A stretch of 41,025 bases of DNA from positions 1-41,025 of the forward strand of contig JBJOND010000010.1 in the NCBI GenBank assembly GCA_046052065.1. The letters run 5' to 3'. Every line of letters starts with the position of its first letter. Position 1 is the stretch's first letter. Shown in pieces: positions 24,358 through 32,559 of the stretch. The position numbers were made by a program, and so were the translations under genes. The DNA comes from CAINEC01 sp046052065. Lineage in GTDB: Bacteria > Bacteroidota > Bacteroidia > AKYH767-A > OLB10. The notes below the pieces were generated by a model. The model was not told the origin of the DNA. It saw only the letters and a list, made by a program, of their open reading frames with translations, and did no database searches.

Positions 24358-24457
24358 ATGGGGCAAGCTACTTACATCGCACCGCTCAACCACTTATCCT
24401 TGCTACCTTCCGGTCCTGGGGAGGTTCGAGGGAGCTGGTCGTATAAGACTTACCCCG
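24358..24457 (-). ncRNA. ffs: Small bacterial signal recognition particle RNA (4.5S-type)
   Basis: The minus strand carries the conserved SRP domain IV: CAGGACCGGAAGGTAGCAAG with a GGAA tetraloop and asymmetric loop that binds Ffh. The ends pair: 5' GGGGTAAG with 3' CTTGCCCC (one G-U), making a single rod of about 95-100 bases. A -7 box (minus-strand TACTTTTG, 24461-24468) lies directly upstream, and a T-rich run (ATTTTTTATT) directly downstream acts as terminator. The RNA works with Ffh and FtsY to target nascent membrane proteins. Exact ends are approximate. It is the only RNA gene seen here. Confidence 0.92.
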
Positions 24458-24460
24458 AGG

Positions 24461-24468
24461 CAAAAGTA
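24461..24468 (-). promoter_or_regulatory. Putative -7 box of the SRP RNA gene
   Basis: Minus-strand TACTTTTG matches TAnnTTTG and is placed to start transcription near 24457, at the 5' end of the SRP RNA. The remaining 24469-24646 holds no gene I can support. Confidence 0.55.
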
Positions 24469-24646
24469 GAAATTTAAGGTCAGTCATAAAAATGAACTTC
24501 AATAAATTGTTAAATATTTTCAATTGTCAACTCTAAAACTCTGATTAGTAGTGGATAATAAATCAGGTAATAATCAATTTTTAACATTGTTATGAAGAAT
24601 GAAAAAGGAATAAGGTCATTGATTAATTTAGCAAAAAAATTACCCT

Positions 24647-25303
24647 ATGAAATTCTTTATCGACACAGCAAATCTTGATCAAATCCGCGAAGCCTATGAT
24701 TTAGGTGTACTTGACGGAGTAACTACTAATCCATCGTTAATGGCTAAAGAAGGCATTAAAGGGAAAGATGCAGTATTAAAGCACTACGTAGATATCTGCG
24801 AAATTGCGAAAGGAGGTGATGTAAGTGCTGAGGTAATTTCGACTGATTTTGCAGGAATGATTCGCGAAGGAGAAGAGTTGGCTGAATTACATCCTCAGAT
24901 TGTAGTTAAGATTCCTATGATTAAAGATGGCGTTAAGGCAATCCGTTATTTTAGCAATAAAGGAATTAAAACAAATTGTACGTTGGTTTTTTCCGCTGGA
25001 CAAGCATTATTAGCTGCAAAAGCAGGTGCAACCTATGTATCACCGTTCATTGGTCGTTTAGATGATATTTCATTTGATGGTTTAGAGTTAATCGATCAGA
25101 TTGTACATATTTATCAAGAATATGGATATGAAACGCAAGTGTTAGCAGCTTCGGTACGTCATACGATGCACATCATTAAGTGCGCTGAGTTAGGAGCTGA
25201 TGTAGTTACAACTCCACTGCAACCAATTTTGGATTTGTTAAAACATCCTTTAACTGACTCTGGTTTAGCGAAGTTCTTATCAGATGCGCAGAAGTTTGCT
25301 TAA
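24647..25303 (+). CDS. fsa: Transaldolase-family fructose-6-phosphate aldolase
   Basis: A 218-residue single-domain TIM-barrel protein of the short transaldolase (TalC/FSA) class. It begins MKFFIDTANLDQIREAYDLGVLDGVTTNPSLM, with the conserved Asp and TTNPS. The Schiff-base Lys lies in VVKIPM (about residue 86). TNCTLVFSAGQALLAAKAGATYVSPFIGRLDD (about 110-141) is characteristic, and ASVRHTMHI follows. It either cleaves fructose 6-phosphate or acts as transaldolase on sedoheptulose 7-phosphate; sequence alone does not separate the two, and in Bacteroidota transaldolase activity is plausible given the transketolase nearby. It is monocistronic as far as visible. The ATG start is well supported by the family N terminus. 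Confidence 0.92.
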   Translation: MKFFIDTANLDQIREAYDLGVLDGVTTNPSLMAKEGIKGKDAVLKHYVDICEIAKGGDVSAEVISTDFAGMIREGEELAELHPQIVVKIPMIKDGVKAIRYFSNKGIKTNCTLVFSAGQALLAAKAGATYVSPFIGRLDDISFDGLELIDQIVHIYQEYGYETQVLAASVRHTMHIIKCAELGADVVTTPLQPILDLLKHPLTDSGLAKFLSDAQKFA

Positions 25304-25470
25304 AAATTAAATCAATTTAAAAGCATTAAAGGCTGTTTCCAATAATAGCTTTAGGGCTGTGAATCCTTTACTAAAAGCGAGTTCAAAGCCGGTTTTGATA
25401 TGGATTTATTATAAAGCAATTTTGTAAGCTATCATTCTCTTATAATTTATTTTAGCGATAATTTTTTATT

Positions 25471-25896
25471 GTGAGTATAGAAACCCAAATAAGAAACTAT
25501 ATAACAAGTCTATCAGAGGTAAAACAAAGTGATATTTTACTATTGCATAATTTTATAATCGAAAATAATCCTTCTATTCGTCTATGGTTTTTAGATGGTA
25601 AGAATGAAGAAGGGAGAGTTGTTGCTAATCCGAATATTGGTTACGGACAATATACAATTCAATATGCCAATGGATTAACAAAAGAGTTTTATCGCGTAGG
25701 ATTGAGTGCTAATACTACAGGTATTTCAGTTTATATCATGGGATTGCCTGATAATAAGTTTTTAATTGATACTTATGGTGAACGTATTGGTAAGGCTAAA
25801 ATAACTGGATATTGTATAAAGTTTAAATCATTAGAAGATATTTCGCTAACAGTCCTTGAAGAGGCTATTCATCATGCTTTTAAAAGTAGTGAGTGA
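25471..25896 (+). CDS. DUF1801-like protein (GTG start)
   Basis: A 141-residue cytoplasmic protein that starts with GTG; no earlier or nearby ATG suits. The pattern resembles DUF1801/YdhG-like proteins: an N-terminal helix (IETQIRNYITSLSEVKQSDI), SIRLWFLDGKN, then PNIGYGQYTIQYANG (about 55), a YRVGLSANTTGISVYIMG strand-loop (about 73), and a C-terminal GKAKITGYCIKFKSLEDI followed by a helix. The last part (GK..I..YCI.FK.L.DI) is typical of that fold. Function in the family is unknown. It is followed by the bestrophin gene after 45 bp and may share its transcript. Confidence 0.72.
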   Translation: MSIETQIRNYITSLSEVKQSDILLLHNFIIENNPSIRLWFLDGKNEEGRVVANPNIGYGQYTIQYANGLTKEFYRVGLSANTTGISVYIMGLPDNKFLIDTYGERIGKAKITGYCIKFKSLEDISLTVLEEAIHHAFKSSE

Positions 25897-25941
25897 GTTG
25901 AAAAGGATTAGTTTTGAAAACTCTTAAATTATCTATAATAC

Positions 25942-26805
25942 ATGACACATTACAATCCTAAGGACTGGATTACATTTATTTTTCGATTTCATAAGTCGGA
26001 TACGTTTCGAACATTGACTCCAATGATGGTATTAATTGCAGTCTATTCTGCATTGATAGCCTATTTGGAAATTGAGTTTTGGAAACTTTCTGAAGATAGT
26101 CATGTGAAAAATTTAACCATCATGCATACCACGGTTGGTTTTGTATTGTCTTTGCTTTTAGCTTATCGAACAAATACAGCCTATGATCGTTGGTGGGAAG
26201 GACGCAAATTATGGGGTTCGCTTGTGAATAATAGTCGGAATTTAGCGATTAAGTTAAGCGCAATAGTAAATGATGAAAAAGATATTACTTACTTTAGAAA
26301 GTTAATCCCTGCTTATTCGTCGGTATTAGCAAATCACCTAATGAATGAAGAGGCAAGCTTAACATTATTTGAAGGGATGGATTTGGATATTGATCATCAT
26401 AAGCATAAGCCTAATCAGATTGCTGGTTTATTGTTTAAAAAGGCGAATACACTTTATTTGTCAGGTAAAATATCAGGAGATCAGTTTATAATAATTAACG
26501 CAGAATTACAATCCTTCGCTGATGTTTGTGGTGCTTGCGAGCGAATAAAAAATACTCCAATTCCTTTCTCCTATAACGCGTTTATTAAAAAGTTTATATT
26601 CTTTTTCATTATGACGCTTCCTTTCGGATTTGTGTTTAGTCTTGGATACTTTGTTATACCTGTAGTCGTATTTATATTTTACGTCCTTGCCAGCTTAGAA
26701 TTGATTGCTGAAGAAATTGAAGATCCATTTGGTAATGATACCAATGACTTACCGCTCTTGAAAATAGCTTCAAATATTAAAAAGCATGTCGAAGAGATAT
26801 TGTAA
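25942..26805 (+). CDS. Bestrophin-family anion channel (UPF0187/YneE type)
   Basis: A 287-residue membrane protein. The first part has FRFHKSDTFRTLTPMM and two membrane helices (about 25-45 and 55-75), ending in the signature LLAYRTNTAYDRWWEGRKLWGSLVNNSRNLA (about 72-103). Two later helices cover about 213-250 (FFIMTLPFGFVFSLGYFVIPVV), followed by LELIAEEIEDPFGNDTNDLPL, the conserved acidic Ca/peripheral segment. Bacterial bestrophins form pentameric ion channels. The neighbouring genes give no hint about its role. Length is normal and the start is clear. Confidence 0.9.
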   Translation: MTHYNPKDWITFIFRFHKSDTFRTLTPMMVLIAVYSALIAYLEIEFWKLSEDSHVKNLTIMHTTVGFVLSLLLAYRTNTAYDRWWEGRKLWGSLVNNSRNLAIKLSAIVNDEKDITYFRKLIPAYSSVLANHLMNEEASLTLFEGMDLDIDHHKHKPNQIAGLLFKKANTLYLSGKISGDQFIIINAELQSFADVCGACERIKNTPIPFSYNAFIKKFIFFFIMTLPFGFVFSLGYFVIPVVVFIFYVLASLELIAEEIEDPFGNDTNDLPLLKIASNIKKHVEEIL

Positions 26806-26886
26806 TAGTATTAATTTAAACTGTTATTTTATTTTTCTTTTTTAATATAATTATTCACGATATTTAGCCATTCAATTTATTAAACT

Positions 26887-28212
26887 ATGGAAGCACTTTT
26901 ATTGTACGTGATTATCGCGCTGTTGTTGGTTGTAATAGGTCTGATTTTTACTGGTAGAAGTAAAAATGATAACAATAACCTTTTAGAACTTGAAAAGAAA
27001 ATTAATGATTTACAAAGTGGGCTTATAACTATAGAGCGAGCTTTGAAAGATGATTTTCGTCTTAATCGTGAAGAGAGTGCAGGTGTCGCTAATACGAATA
27101 GACAGGAATTACAAAAAGCTATTCAGGAATTCAGAAATGAGATGACTCAAGTCCTTCAGCAATTAAGTAAACAGAACGTAGAAACGCTGGAGAAAAATAT
27201 TCAAACGTTTAATGAATCGATGCGCCAGAAATTTACCGATTTAGAAGGTCGTCAGGCTAAGTTGGTAGAAGCAACAGAGAAAAAACTAGAGAGTATAAGA
27301 ACAACGGTTGAAGAAAAGTTAGAAAAAACATTAAGTGAAAGATTAGGACAGAGCTTCGATACTGTTGGAAAGCAGTTAATAGAAGTTCAAAAAGGACTAG
27401 GTGAAATGCAAACGTTGGCGCAGGATGTTGGCGGACTTAAAAAGGTTTTAAGTAATGTAAAATTGAGGGGAGGAATAGGTGAGGTGCAGTTAGCCATGTT
27501 GTTAGAACAAATTCTTGCGCCTGATCAGTATGAGGCGAATGTTAAAACGAAAGCAGGTAGTAACGATCTTGTTGAGTTTGCGATTAAATTACCGGGTCGC
27601 GATGATAATAATGCACAGGTCTGGTTGCCAATCGATGCTAAGTTTCCAAAGGATGTTTATGAGCAACTACAAAACGCCTATGATAATGGTGATTTAGCTT
27701 TGATTGAAACAGCTCAGAAAAACCTAGACAACACCATTCGAAAAATGGCGAAGGATATTTCTTCAAAGTATATTGATCCACCACATACAACTGAATTTGG
27801 AGTAATGTTTTTACCATTCGAAGGGATTTTTGCAGAAGTGGTGCGTAAAGCTAGTTTGATGGAAGAACTAATGCGTGATTATAAAATTGTTGTAACTGGT
27901 CCTACAACCTTAGCTGCTATCTTAAATAGTTTGCAATTAGGTTTTAGAACATTGGCTATTCAGAAGCGAAGCAGTGAAGTATGGAAAGTACTTGCAGAAG
28001 TGAAAAAAGAATTCGACAATTTTGGTGGATTGATGCAGAAAGCACAAAAGAATATTCAAAATGGATTAGATCAGCTTGATGATGTGATGGGCAAACGTAC
28101 AAAAGCTATTCAACGTAAATTGCGAAATGTGGAAACAGCAATTGAGACGGACCCGAAGCTGAGTTTGCCCGAAGTGACGGATGTAGAAGATTTAGAAGAT
28201 GATGAAAGTTAG
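26887..28212 (+). CDS. rmuC: DNA recombination protein RmuC
   Basis: A 441-residue protein. An N-terminal membrane helix (residues 4-22) is followed by a coiled coil (about 30-165). The RmuC core has GGLKKVLSNVKLRGGIGEVQL (about 181), a PD-(D/E)XK-like nuclease motif with VEFAIKLPGRD then LPIDAKFPKDVYEQL (about 229-262, Asp and DAK), TEFGVMFLPFEGIFAEVV (about 301), and TTLAAILNSLQLGFRTLAIQ (about 341). An acidic tail (DVEDLEDDES) ends the protein. RmuC limits inversions at short inverted repeats and is thought to trim DNA. It is convergent with hsp20 and shares a bidirectional terminator. Confidence 0.94.
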   Translation: MEALLLYVIIALLLVVIGLIFTGRSKNDNNNLLELEKKINDLQSGLITIERALKDDFRLNREESAGVANTNRQELQKAIQEFRNEMTQVLQQLSKQNVETLEKNIQTFNESMRQKFTDLEGRQAKLVEATEKKLESIRTTVEEKLEKTLSERLGQSFDTVGKQLIEVQKGLGEMQTLAQDVGGLKKVLSNVKLRGGIGEVQLAMLLEQILAPDQYEANVKTKAGSNDLVEFAIKLPGRDDNNAQVWLPIDAKFPKDVYEQLQNAYDNGDLALIETAQKNLDNTIRKMAKDISSKYIDPPHTTEFGVMFLPFEGIFAEVVRKASLMEELMRDYKIVVTGPTTLAAILNSLQLGFRTLAIQKRSSEVWKVLAEVKKEFDNFGGLMQKAQKNIQNGLDQLDDVMGKRTKAIQRKLRNVETAIETDPKLSLPEVTDVEDLEDDES

Positions 28213-28221
28213 ATAAATGAA

Positions 28222-28252
28222 AAAGCCCTGTAGCAAATTACTACAGGGCTTT
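28222..28252. terminator. Bidirectional terminator between rmuC and hsp20
   Basis: A perfect 12-bp stem AAAGCCCTGTAG / CTACAGGGCTTT (28222-28233 and 28241-28252) with a 7-base loop. T-rich tracts on both sides (TTATTGTTTT on plus; TTTTTCATTT on minus) allow use in both directions between convergent genes. Confidence 0.9.
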
Positions 28253-28269
28253 ATTGTTTTCAAAACTAC

Positions 28270-28743
28270 TTAAACAACCTTTATTTGTTTAGCCGGCTTT
28301 GAAACGGTTACTTCCTTTTTAGGAAGCGTTAAATGAAGAATGCCATTCTCGTATTTTGCATCAATCTTATCGGTGATAAGGTTTTCAGGCAAAGTAAAAG
28401 AGCGAGTAAATGAATTGTAAGAAAATTCCTTTCTGCAGAAATATTTCTTCTCATCATTTGTTTCTTCTTCATATTCATCTTCTTTTTCTGCACTGATTTT
28501 TAAAATGTTGTCTTTGACTTCCACTTTAAAATCTTTACGCTCTAATCCTGGAGCGGCAAGTTCAATTTTGTAGTTTTTTCCGTTTTCAATAATGTTGGCC
28601 TCGGGTATATATACCGTACCACCAAGGTCTAAAAGGCCATTGTTCAAAATGGAAGATGCGAAAAAGTTGTCCGCATTGAAGAAGTTATCTACCATCGTAG
28701 GTATAGAGCTTCCGTTTCTTTTGTTTTTTAATAGGACTGTCAT
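28270..28743 (-). CDS. Small heat shock protein, Hsp20/alpha-crystallin family
   Basis: A 157-residue holdase chaperone that would bind unfolding proteins in the cytoplasm. A short N-terminal arm (about 1-40) precedes the alpha-crystallin domain (about 45-145), seen as PEANIIENGKNYKIELAAPGLERKDFKVEV, then LKISAEKEDEYEE, FSYNSFTRSFTLPENL with a Glu-rich insertion, and YENGILHLTLPKKE. The C-terminal tail KQIKVV holds the I-x-V anchoring motif. Length and motif order are normal. No heat-shock promoter could be identified upstream. Confidence 0.93.
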   Translation of the reverse strand: MTVLLKNKRNGSSIPTMVDNFFNADNFFASSILNNGLLDLGGTVYIPEANIIENGKNYKIELAAPGLERKDFKVEVKDNILKISAEKEDEYEEETNDEKKYFCRKEFSYNSFTRSFTLPENLITDKIDAKYENGILHLTLPKKEVTVSKPAKQIKVV

Positions 28744-29035
28744 TTTTTTAAAAAATTAAATGGTTAAACATTAAAACTAATTGTAGGCATAAAAGTATGG
28801 GTAGATGAATCACGTTTGTAATGATGTGAGTCATTCGATTAGTTGATATTTGTTATGTGAAATGAAGAGCAAAATCATGCATCATAACTTGATAATTGAA
28901 ATTGAATTTTCATTGTAATTATTGTTCACTTTGTCAAGTAAAAGTTCGATTATTTAAAATATGTTTGTACTGACTTACATTTTATTGTTTTAATTTAATA
29001 GTATTCGTAGGTAATCAATTTAATATTGCATATAC
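28744..29035. other. Intergenic region between divergent hsp20 and NmrA-like genes
   Basis: No coding signal, RNA or repeat is supported here. It is strongly AT-rich. TAATATTG at 29021-29028 is one mismatch from a -7 box and could drive the NmrA-like gene with a leader of about 4 bases. I see nothing else. Confidence 0.5.
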
Positions 29036-29941
29036 ATGAAGAAAATAATTTTACTAGCTGGAGCAACAGGTAATTTAGGTTTAAGAATAGCGAATGCGTT
29101 AGCAAGCAAAGATGTTACTATTCGTGCATTAGTTCGATCAAACAGTAATGCCGATAAAATAACTTCGTTAGAGAAGTTGGGTGTAGAAATTTGCATTGTT
29201 GATAATTGGAGTATTGATGAAATCAAATCACATTGCTGCGGAGTATCATGTGTTGTTTCAGTTTTAGCAGGTTTGCGAGATGTGGTAATCGATTCGCAGA
29301 AGGTTTTGTTAGATGCGGCTGTTGCTGCAGGTGTACCTCGATTTATTCCTTCTGATTATTCTCTTGACTTTACAAAATTTTCCAATGGAGAAAATAGAAA
29401 TTTAGATTTGCGTCGGGAGTTTCATTCATATTTAGATAAATGTCCTATTGCAACTACTTCTATTTTTAATGGTGCATTCATGGAGTTGTTGCTTGATGAA
29501 ATGCCAATGATTGTTTTTAATAAGAAGCTTGTTATTTATTGGGGTAATGGTGACTATAAATGGGGATTTACTACAATGGATAATACAGCTGAATTTACAG
29601 CTAATGTTGCAATAGATAATAATAGTCCTCGTTATTTACGCATTGCTGGAGATATGATTGCTCCTCGAGAAGTGCGCAATGTTATTTCTGAAATAACAGG
29701 AAGTAAATACAAACTTATCAGAATAGGAGGACAAGGTTTGCTAGGAGTGTTCATTAAAATGGCGAGATTGTTTTCTCCTAGCGAAAAAGAACTTTATCCC
29801 GCGTGGCAAGGAATGCAATACATGCATAACATGATTGATGAGCGTTCAAATATTGTGGAACTCGATAATAATCGATATTCAGATATTAAATGGACCTCAG
29901 TTAAGATGTTGTTGCAGGAATTTGTAAGTAGAAAATTGTAA
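29036..29941 (+). CDS. NmrA-like/atypical short-chain NAD(P)-binding reductase
   Basis: A 301-residue protein with an N-terminal Rossmann fold: KKIILLAGATGNLGLRIANALASK includes the GATGNLG nucleotide motif of the NmrA/isoflavone reductase group. IRALVRSN at about 32, with an Arg, suggests NADP(H). PRFIPSDYSLDFTKF (about 100) and a GAFMELLLDEMP loop follow, as in that group. The substrate is unknown. Similar proteins may act as redox sensors or as aromatic/quinone reductases. It stands alone, with 175 bp before the next gene. Start is the ATG at 29036. Confidence 0.82.
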   Translation: MKKIILLAGATGNLGLRIANALASKDVTIRALVRSNSNADKITSLEKLGVEICIVDNWSIDEIKSHCCGVSCVVSVLAGLRDVVIDSQKVLLDAAVAAGVPRFIPSDYSLDFTKFSNGENRNLDLRREFHSYLDKCPIATTSIFNGAFMELLLDEMPMIVFNKKLVIYWGNGDYKWGFTTMDNTAEFTANVAIDNNSPRYLRIAGDMIAPREVRNVISEITGSKYKLIRIGGQGLLGVFIKMARLFSPSEKELYPAWQGMQYMHNMIDERSNIVELDNNRYSDIKWTSVKMLLQEFVSRKL

Positions 29942-30032
29942 TTCCTGTTTTTATGATTTCATTTTTAAGTTCTGATTTTTAATGATCGAGTTCTTTTTGC
30001 TTATTGCAGTAGTTTGACAGTTGATTTTTTAA

Positions 30033-30067
30033 TTTGTCAGTTCAGATTTTTTTAAACAATATTTTTG
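30033..30067 (+). promoter_or_regulatory. Strong putative promoter for the beta-helix protein
   Basis: TTTG (30033-30036), 23 bp spacer, TATTTTTG (30060-30067): a full match to the Bacteroidota -33/-7 consensus. Predicted start is near 30071, giving a leader of about 46 bases. Confidence 0.65.
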
Positions 30068-30116
30068 TTTCGTTGTTTACTACGAAAACAATCTTACTAT
30101 AAAAAATATTAAACCT

Positions 30117-31535
30117 ATGTATACCTTTTTAAAAAAAGTTTTTTCGGCCGTCTTATTATTAACTCTAATGAACTGCCTAAAGCTAAACGCTCAAACAATT
30201 GTTTCAGGTGGCATTTATCAGAATACTACATGGACCTTAGCTGGTTCACCCTACCTAATGACAGGTTCTATTGTGGTTTTTCCTGGTAATACACTTACCA
30301 TAGAGCCCGGAGTACAGGTGATTGTTACTGCTGATAACACTTTCAATACTGGAAATTTCATTTATTTGGAATTGAGAGGGGCACTTGTAGCAAATGGAAC
30401 AGCAACACAACCAATTATTTTTACAAGTACTGATACAACTGCTGGTTTTTATAATTGGATGGGTGTGCGAATTAAAGGTAGTCAAGGTGGAAACGTTCAA
30501 ATGAATAACATTGAATTGCACAATTCATGGTATGGTATTCATAACGATATTTCGGAGCCAGGCGTGACTTATACTTTCGATAATTGTTTGTTTCGTTCAA
30601 ATAATTATGCACTTCAGTTAAATGCAAATTTGGTTTATAATTCTTGCACGTTTTTACAAAATGGTGTAGGTCAGGCCGCTCAAATATCATATGGAACTAT
30701 GACTGCTACCAATTGTTCATTCATTGATAATTTTTGCTCAGTAACTTGGTCCAATGGTTTAAATTTGAAAGGATGTACTTTTAGTGAAAACGAAAATAAT
30801 ATTATTGGTTCACCAGGAACAATCGATAGTTGTCAGTTTTTTAATAACACCTATGCGTTTACTCAATGTGGTGGCCTTAATATTACTAATTCATTATTCG
30901 TCGGTAACGGTAACGGTGTTGAAGCTGAATCAAACAGTACGATTGCTAATTCTGTATTTGAAGCGAATGCTGTTGCGATTAGAATTGGGGATAATGGTGT
31001 GGTAACTAATAATCAAATATCCAATAATGATGTTGGGATTCAAGTGACAGCTTATACACCAAACTCTACAATTATTGAAAACAACATTATTTGCGGAAAT
31101 ACAGTTCATAATCTTGAAAACTTGACAGATAAAAACTATCAGGTTAACTTAAATTGTTTTTGTTCTCAAGATTCTACTGTGATTGAAAATGGTATTTATG
31201 ACGGATACGATGATATTACTCGTGGGCTTGTTAATTACGCAATTTATGATGATTCATGTCAGACGATTATCTCTTTTGTTACCAAAGTGCAACTGGGTGG
31301 ATCAACGGGAATACAAGAGTTAAGCAATCCTGTGAAGGCTTGGTACTATAATCAAAAGTTGACTATACAATCTACAAGCAATACATTGGTTTCAATTTTA
31401 GATGTGACAGGTAAAACAATTCAAGTAGTTAGTATCAATTCTGATAATACTACGATAGATACTTCATTAAATCCTGGCGTTTACTTCATCCGTAGTCAAG
31501 AAGGATTCAGTCAACGTTTTGTAGTGACAAACTAA
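30117..31535 (+). CDS. Secreted right-handed beta-helix protein with T9SS sorting domain
   Basis: A 472-residue secreted protein. Residues 1-26 form a signal peptide (NCLKLNAQ). Residues about 27-110 contain the Bacteroidota motif GSIVVFPGNTLTIEPGVQV, with a T-rich Ca-like strand. Residues 110-360 are short repeats rich in Asn (NCLFRSNNYALQLN, NSLFVGNGNGVEA, NNQISNNDVGIQV), a parallel beta-helix pattern seen in pectate-lyase-like folds. The last 75 residues form a T9SS sorting domain (WYYNQKLTIQS ... NPGVYFIRSQEGFSQRFVVTN). No catalytic residues could be assigned, so it may be a surface binding or adhesion protein rather than an enzyme. Followed after 22 bp by a lipoprotein gene. Confidence 0.86.
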   Translation: MYTFLKKVFSAVLLLTLMNCLKLNAQTIVSGGIYQNTTWTLAGSPYLMTGSIVVFPGNTLTIEPGVQVIVTADNTFNTGNFIYLELRGALVANGTATQPIIFTSTDTTAGFYNWMGVRIKGSQGGNVQMNNIELHNSWYGIHNDISEPGVTYTFDNCLFRSNNYALQLNANLVYNSCTFLQNGVGQAAQISYGTMTATNCSFIDNFCSVTWSNGLNLKGCTFSENENNIIGSPGTIDSCQFFNNTYAFTQCGGLNITNSLFVGNGNGVEAESNSTIANSVFEANAVAIRIGDNGVVTNNQISNNDVGIQVTAYTPNSTIIENNIICGNTVHNLENLTDKNYQVNLNCFCSQDSTVIENGIYDGYDDITRGLVNYAIYDDSCQTIISFVTKVQLGGSTGIQELSNPVKAWYYNQKLTIQSTSNTLVSILDVTGKTIQVVSINSDNTTIDTSLNPGVYFIRSQEGFSQRFVVTN

Positions 31536-31557
31536 CGGGCATTACTATTTCTCTTGT

Positions 31558-32184
31558 ATGAATTTCAAATCGTTTGTTACAAGCTTTATTATAGTATTTG
31601 GCTTAACGGTTTTATCCGGTTGTGGATTTATTATGAATGGTCTTTACGGATTAAAAAATGTGAAGCCGATGGATGATAAAACGATTTTAACCTATGGGAA
31701 TAAGTTTAATATCCCACAGGATAAAAGCTATTTATTGGATTCTACTTATATTCAATTTGTAAAGAATCAAGATACAAGTAAATATAGTTCGGAAATTAAC
31801 AATCATCTACAACCGTTGCAAGCTTTGTATTTTGATGAAAATGAAAAATTGATATCATACCATGTTAATTGCTATGCTGGTGGTTTTCCCAATTTAGAAT
31901 GGAATAGGAATCAAGTTATGGATGTTTTTCCTCCATTACAGCAAGCTCCCGTTGATAGTTTAGTTTCATTAGCGTTGATTCGAGATTGCATTCATTCAGT
32001 AGTTGGTGATAATGTAGTAGATTCGACAAGATATAACAATACAGTTATTGTGTTTTGGAGTCGCTTTATGGGACGTCAAACAGAACGATTCATTCAAACT
32101 GTTCAACAAAATGCTAGTTTGTCGAAGGGGGGTATTGTTAATTTGATTTATGTAAATACTGATAATCTGTTTTTGGGCTTATAG
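31558..32184 (+). CDS. Hypothetical lipoprotein
   Basis: A 208-residue predicted lipoprotein. The signal peptide ends in a lipobox LSGC with the Cys at about residue 22. No known domain is recognised. Features are a short Gly-rich stretch (GCGFIMNGLYGLKNVK), two Trp (NLEWNRNQV, FWSRFMGRQ), and a mixed alpha/beta composition. It lies 22 bp after the beta-helix T9SS gene, probably in the same transcript, so it may share its job at the envelope. No enzyme function can be proposed. Confidence 0.7.
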   Translation: MNFKSFVTSFIIVFGLTVLSGCGFIMNGLYGLKNVKPMDDKTILTYGNKFNIPQDKSYLLDSTYIQFVKNQDTSKYSSEINNHLQPLQALYFDENEKLISYHVNCYAGGFPNLEWNRNQVMDVFPPLQQAPVDSLVSLALIRDCIHSVVGDNVVDSTRYNNTVIVFWSRFMGRQTERFIQTVQQNASLSKGGIVNLIYVNTDNLFLGL

Positions 32185-32559
32185 TAATTTGTGGATACAG
32201 CGTTTTTTGTTGGTTAAGTTCATCCTTTTGTCCTATTGTATTATTGCTGTTTTCCCTATTCATTATAAAATCTTCGTGTTTTAAGTCATTTTGATTTTTG
32301 ATTTTTTAAGATTCAAGTTAGGTATCTTATATATGTTTTCAGTGACCTTTGAGGCTGTTTTTGCCATTCGACTAAGTTGGGATTCCTAGTGTTTCTGTAG
32401 ATTCTCCTTTTTTGTTTAACTTTTTTTGTCCAAACCTAAACAATAGTTGTTTTTAAATGTTATGAAGATGTTAAAGTAACATTGAAGGCAGATATCAATT
32501 CAAAAAACGCGGAGACACCGAAAATCCTTAAGAGTAGGGCCAACCAAAATCATTGTATT
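32185..32559 (+). promoter_or_regulatory. Long non-coding region upstream of the rhodopsin gene
   Basis: 375 bp without a supported gene. It is T-rich on the plus strand. It holds several partial -7/-33 boxes but no full match. A short perfect inverted repeat AAACAA-TAG-TTGTTT lies at 32438-32452, about 110 bp before the ATG. This probably includes the rhodopsin promoter and a 5' leader, perhaps with regulation. An in-frame TTG extension from 32482 is not a convincing coding start. Confidence 0.4.

Noticed and set aside
24361..24440. Possible tRNA because of a GGTTCGA-like string
   Set aside because: No cloverleaf can be drawn; the region folds as SRP RNA on the minus strand with its GGAA loop.
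25304..25470. Possible small gene or terminator after the aldolase
   Set aside because: No open frame with a start and no stable hairpin followed by T could be found.
32482..32559. In-frame 26-residue extension of the rhodopsin from a TTG codon
   Set aside because: The extra residues are charged and non-conserved, TTG is a weak start, and the ATG at 32560 gives a normal proteorhodopsin length.
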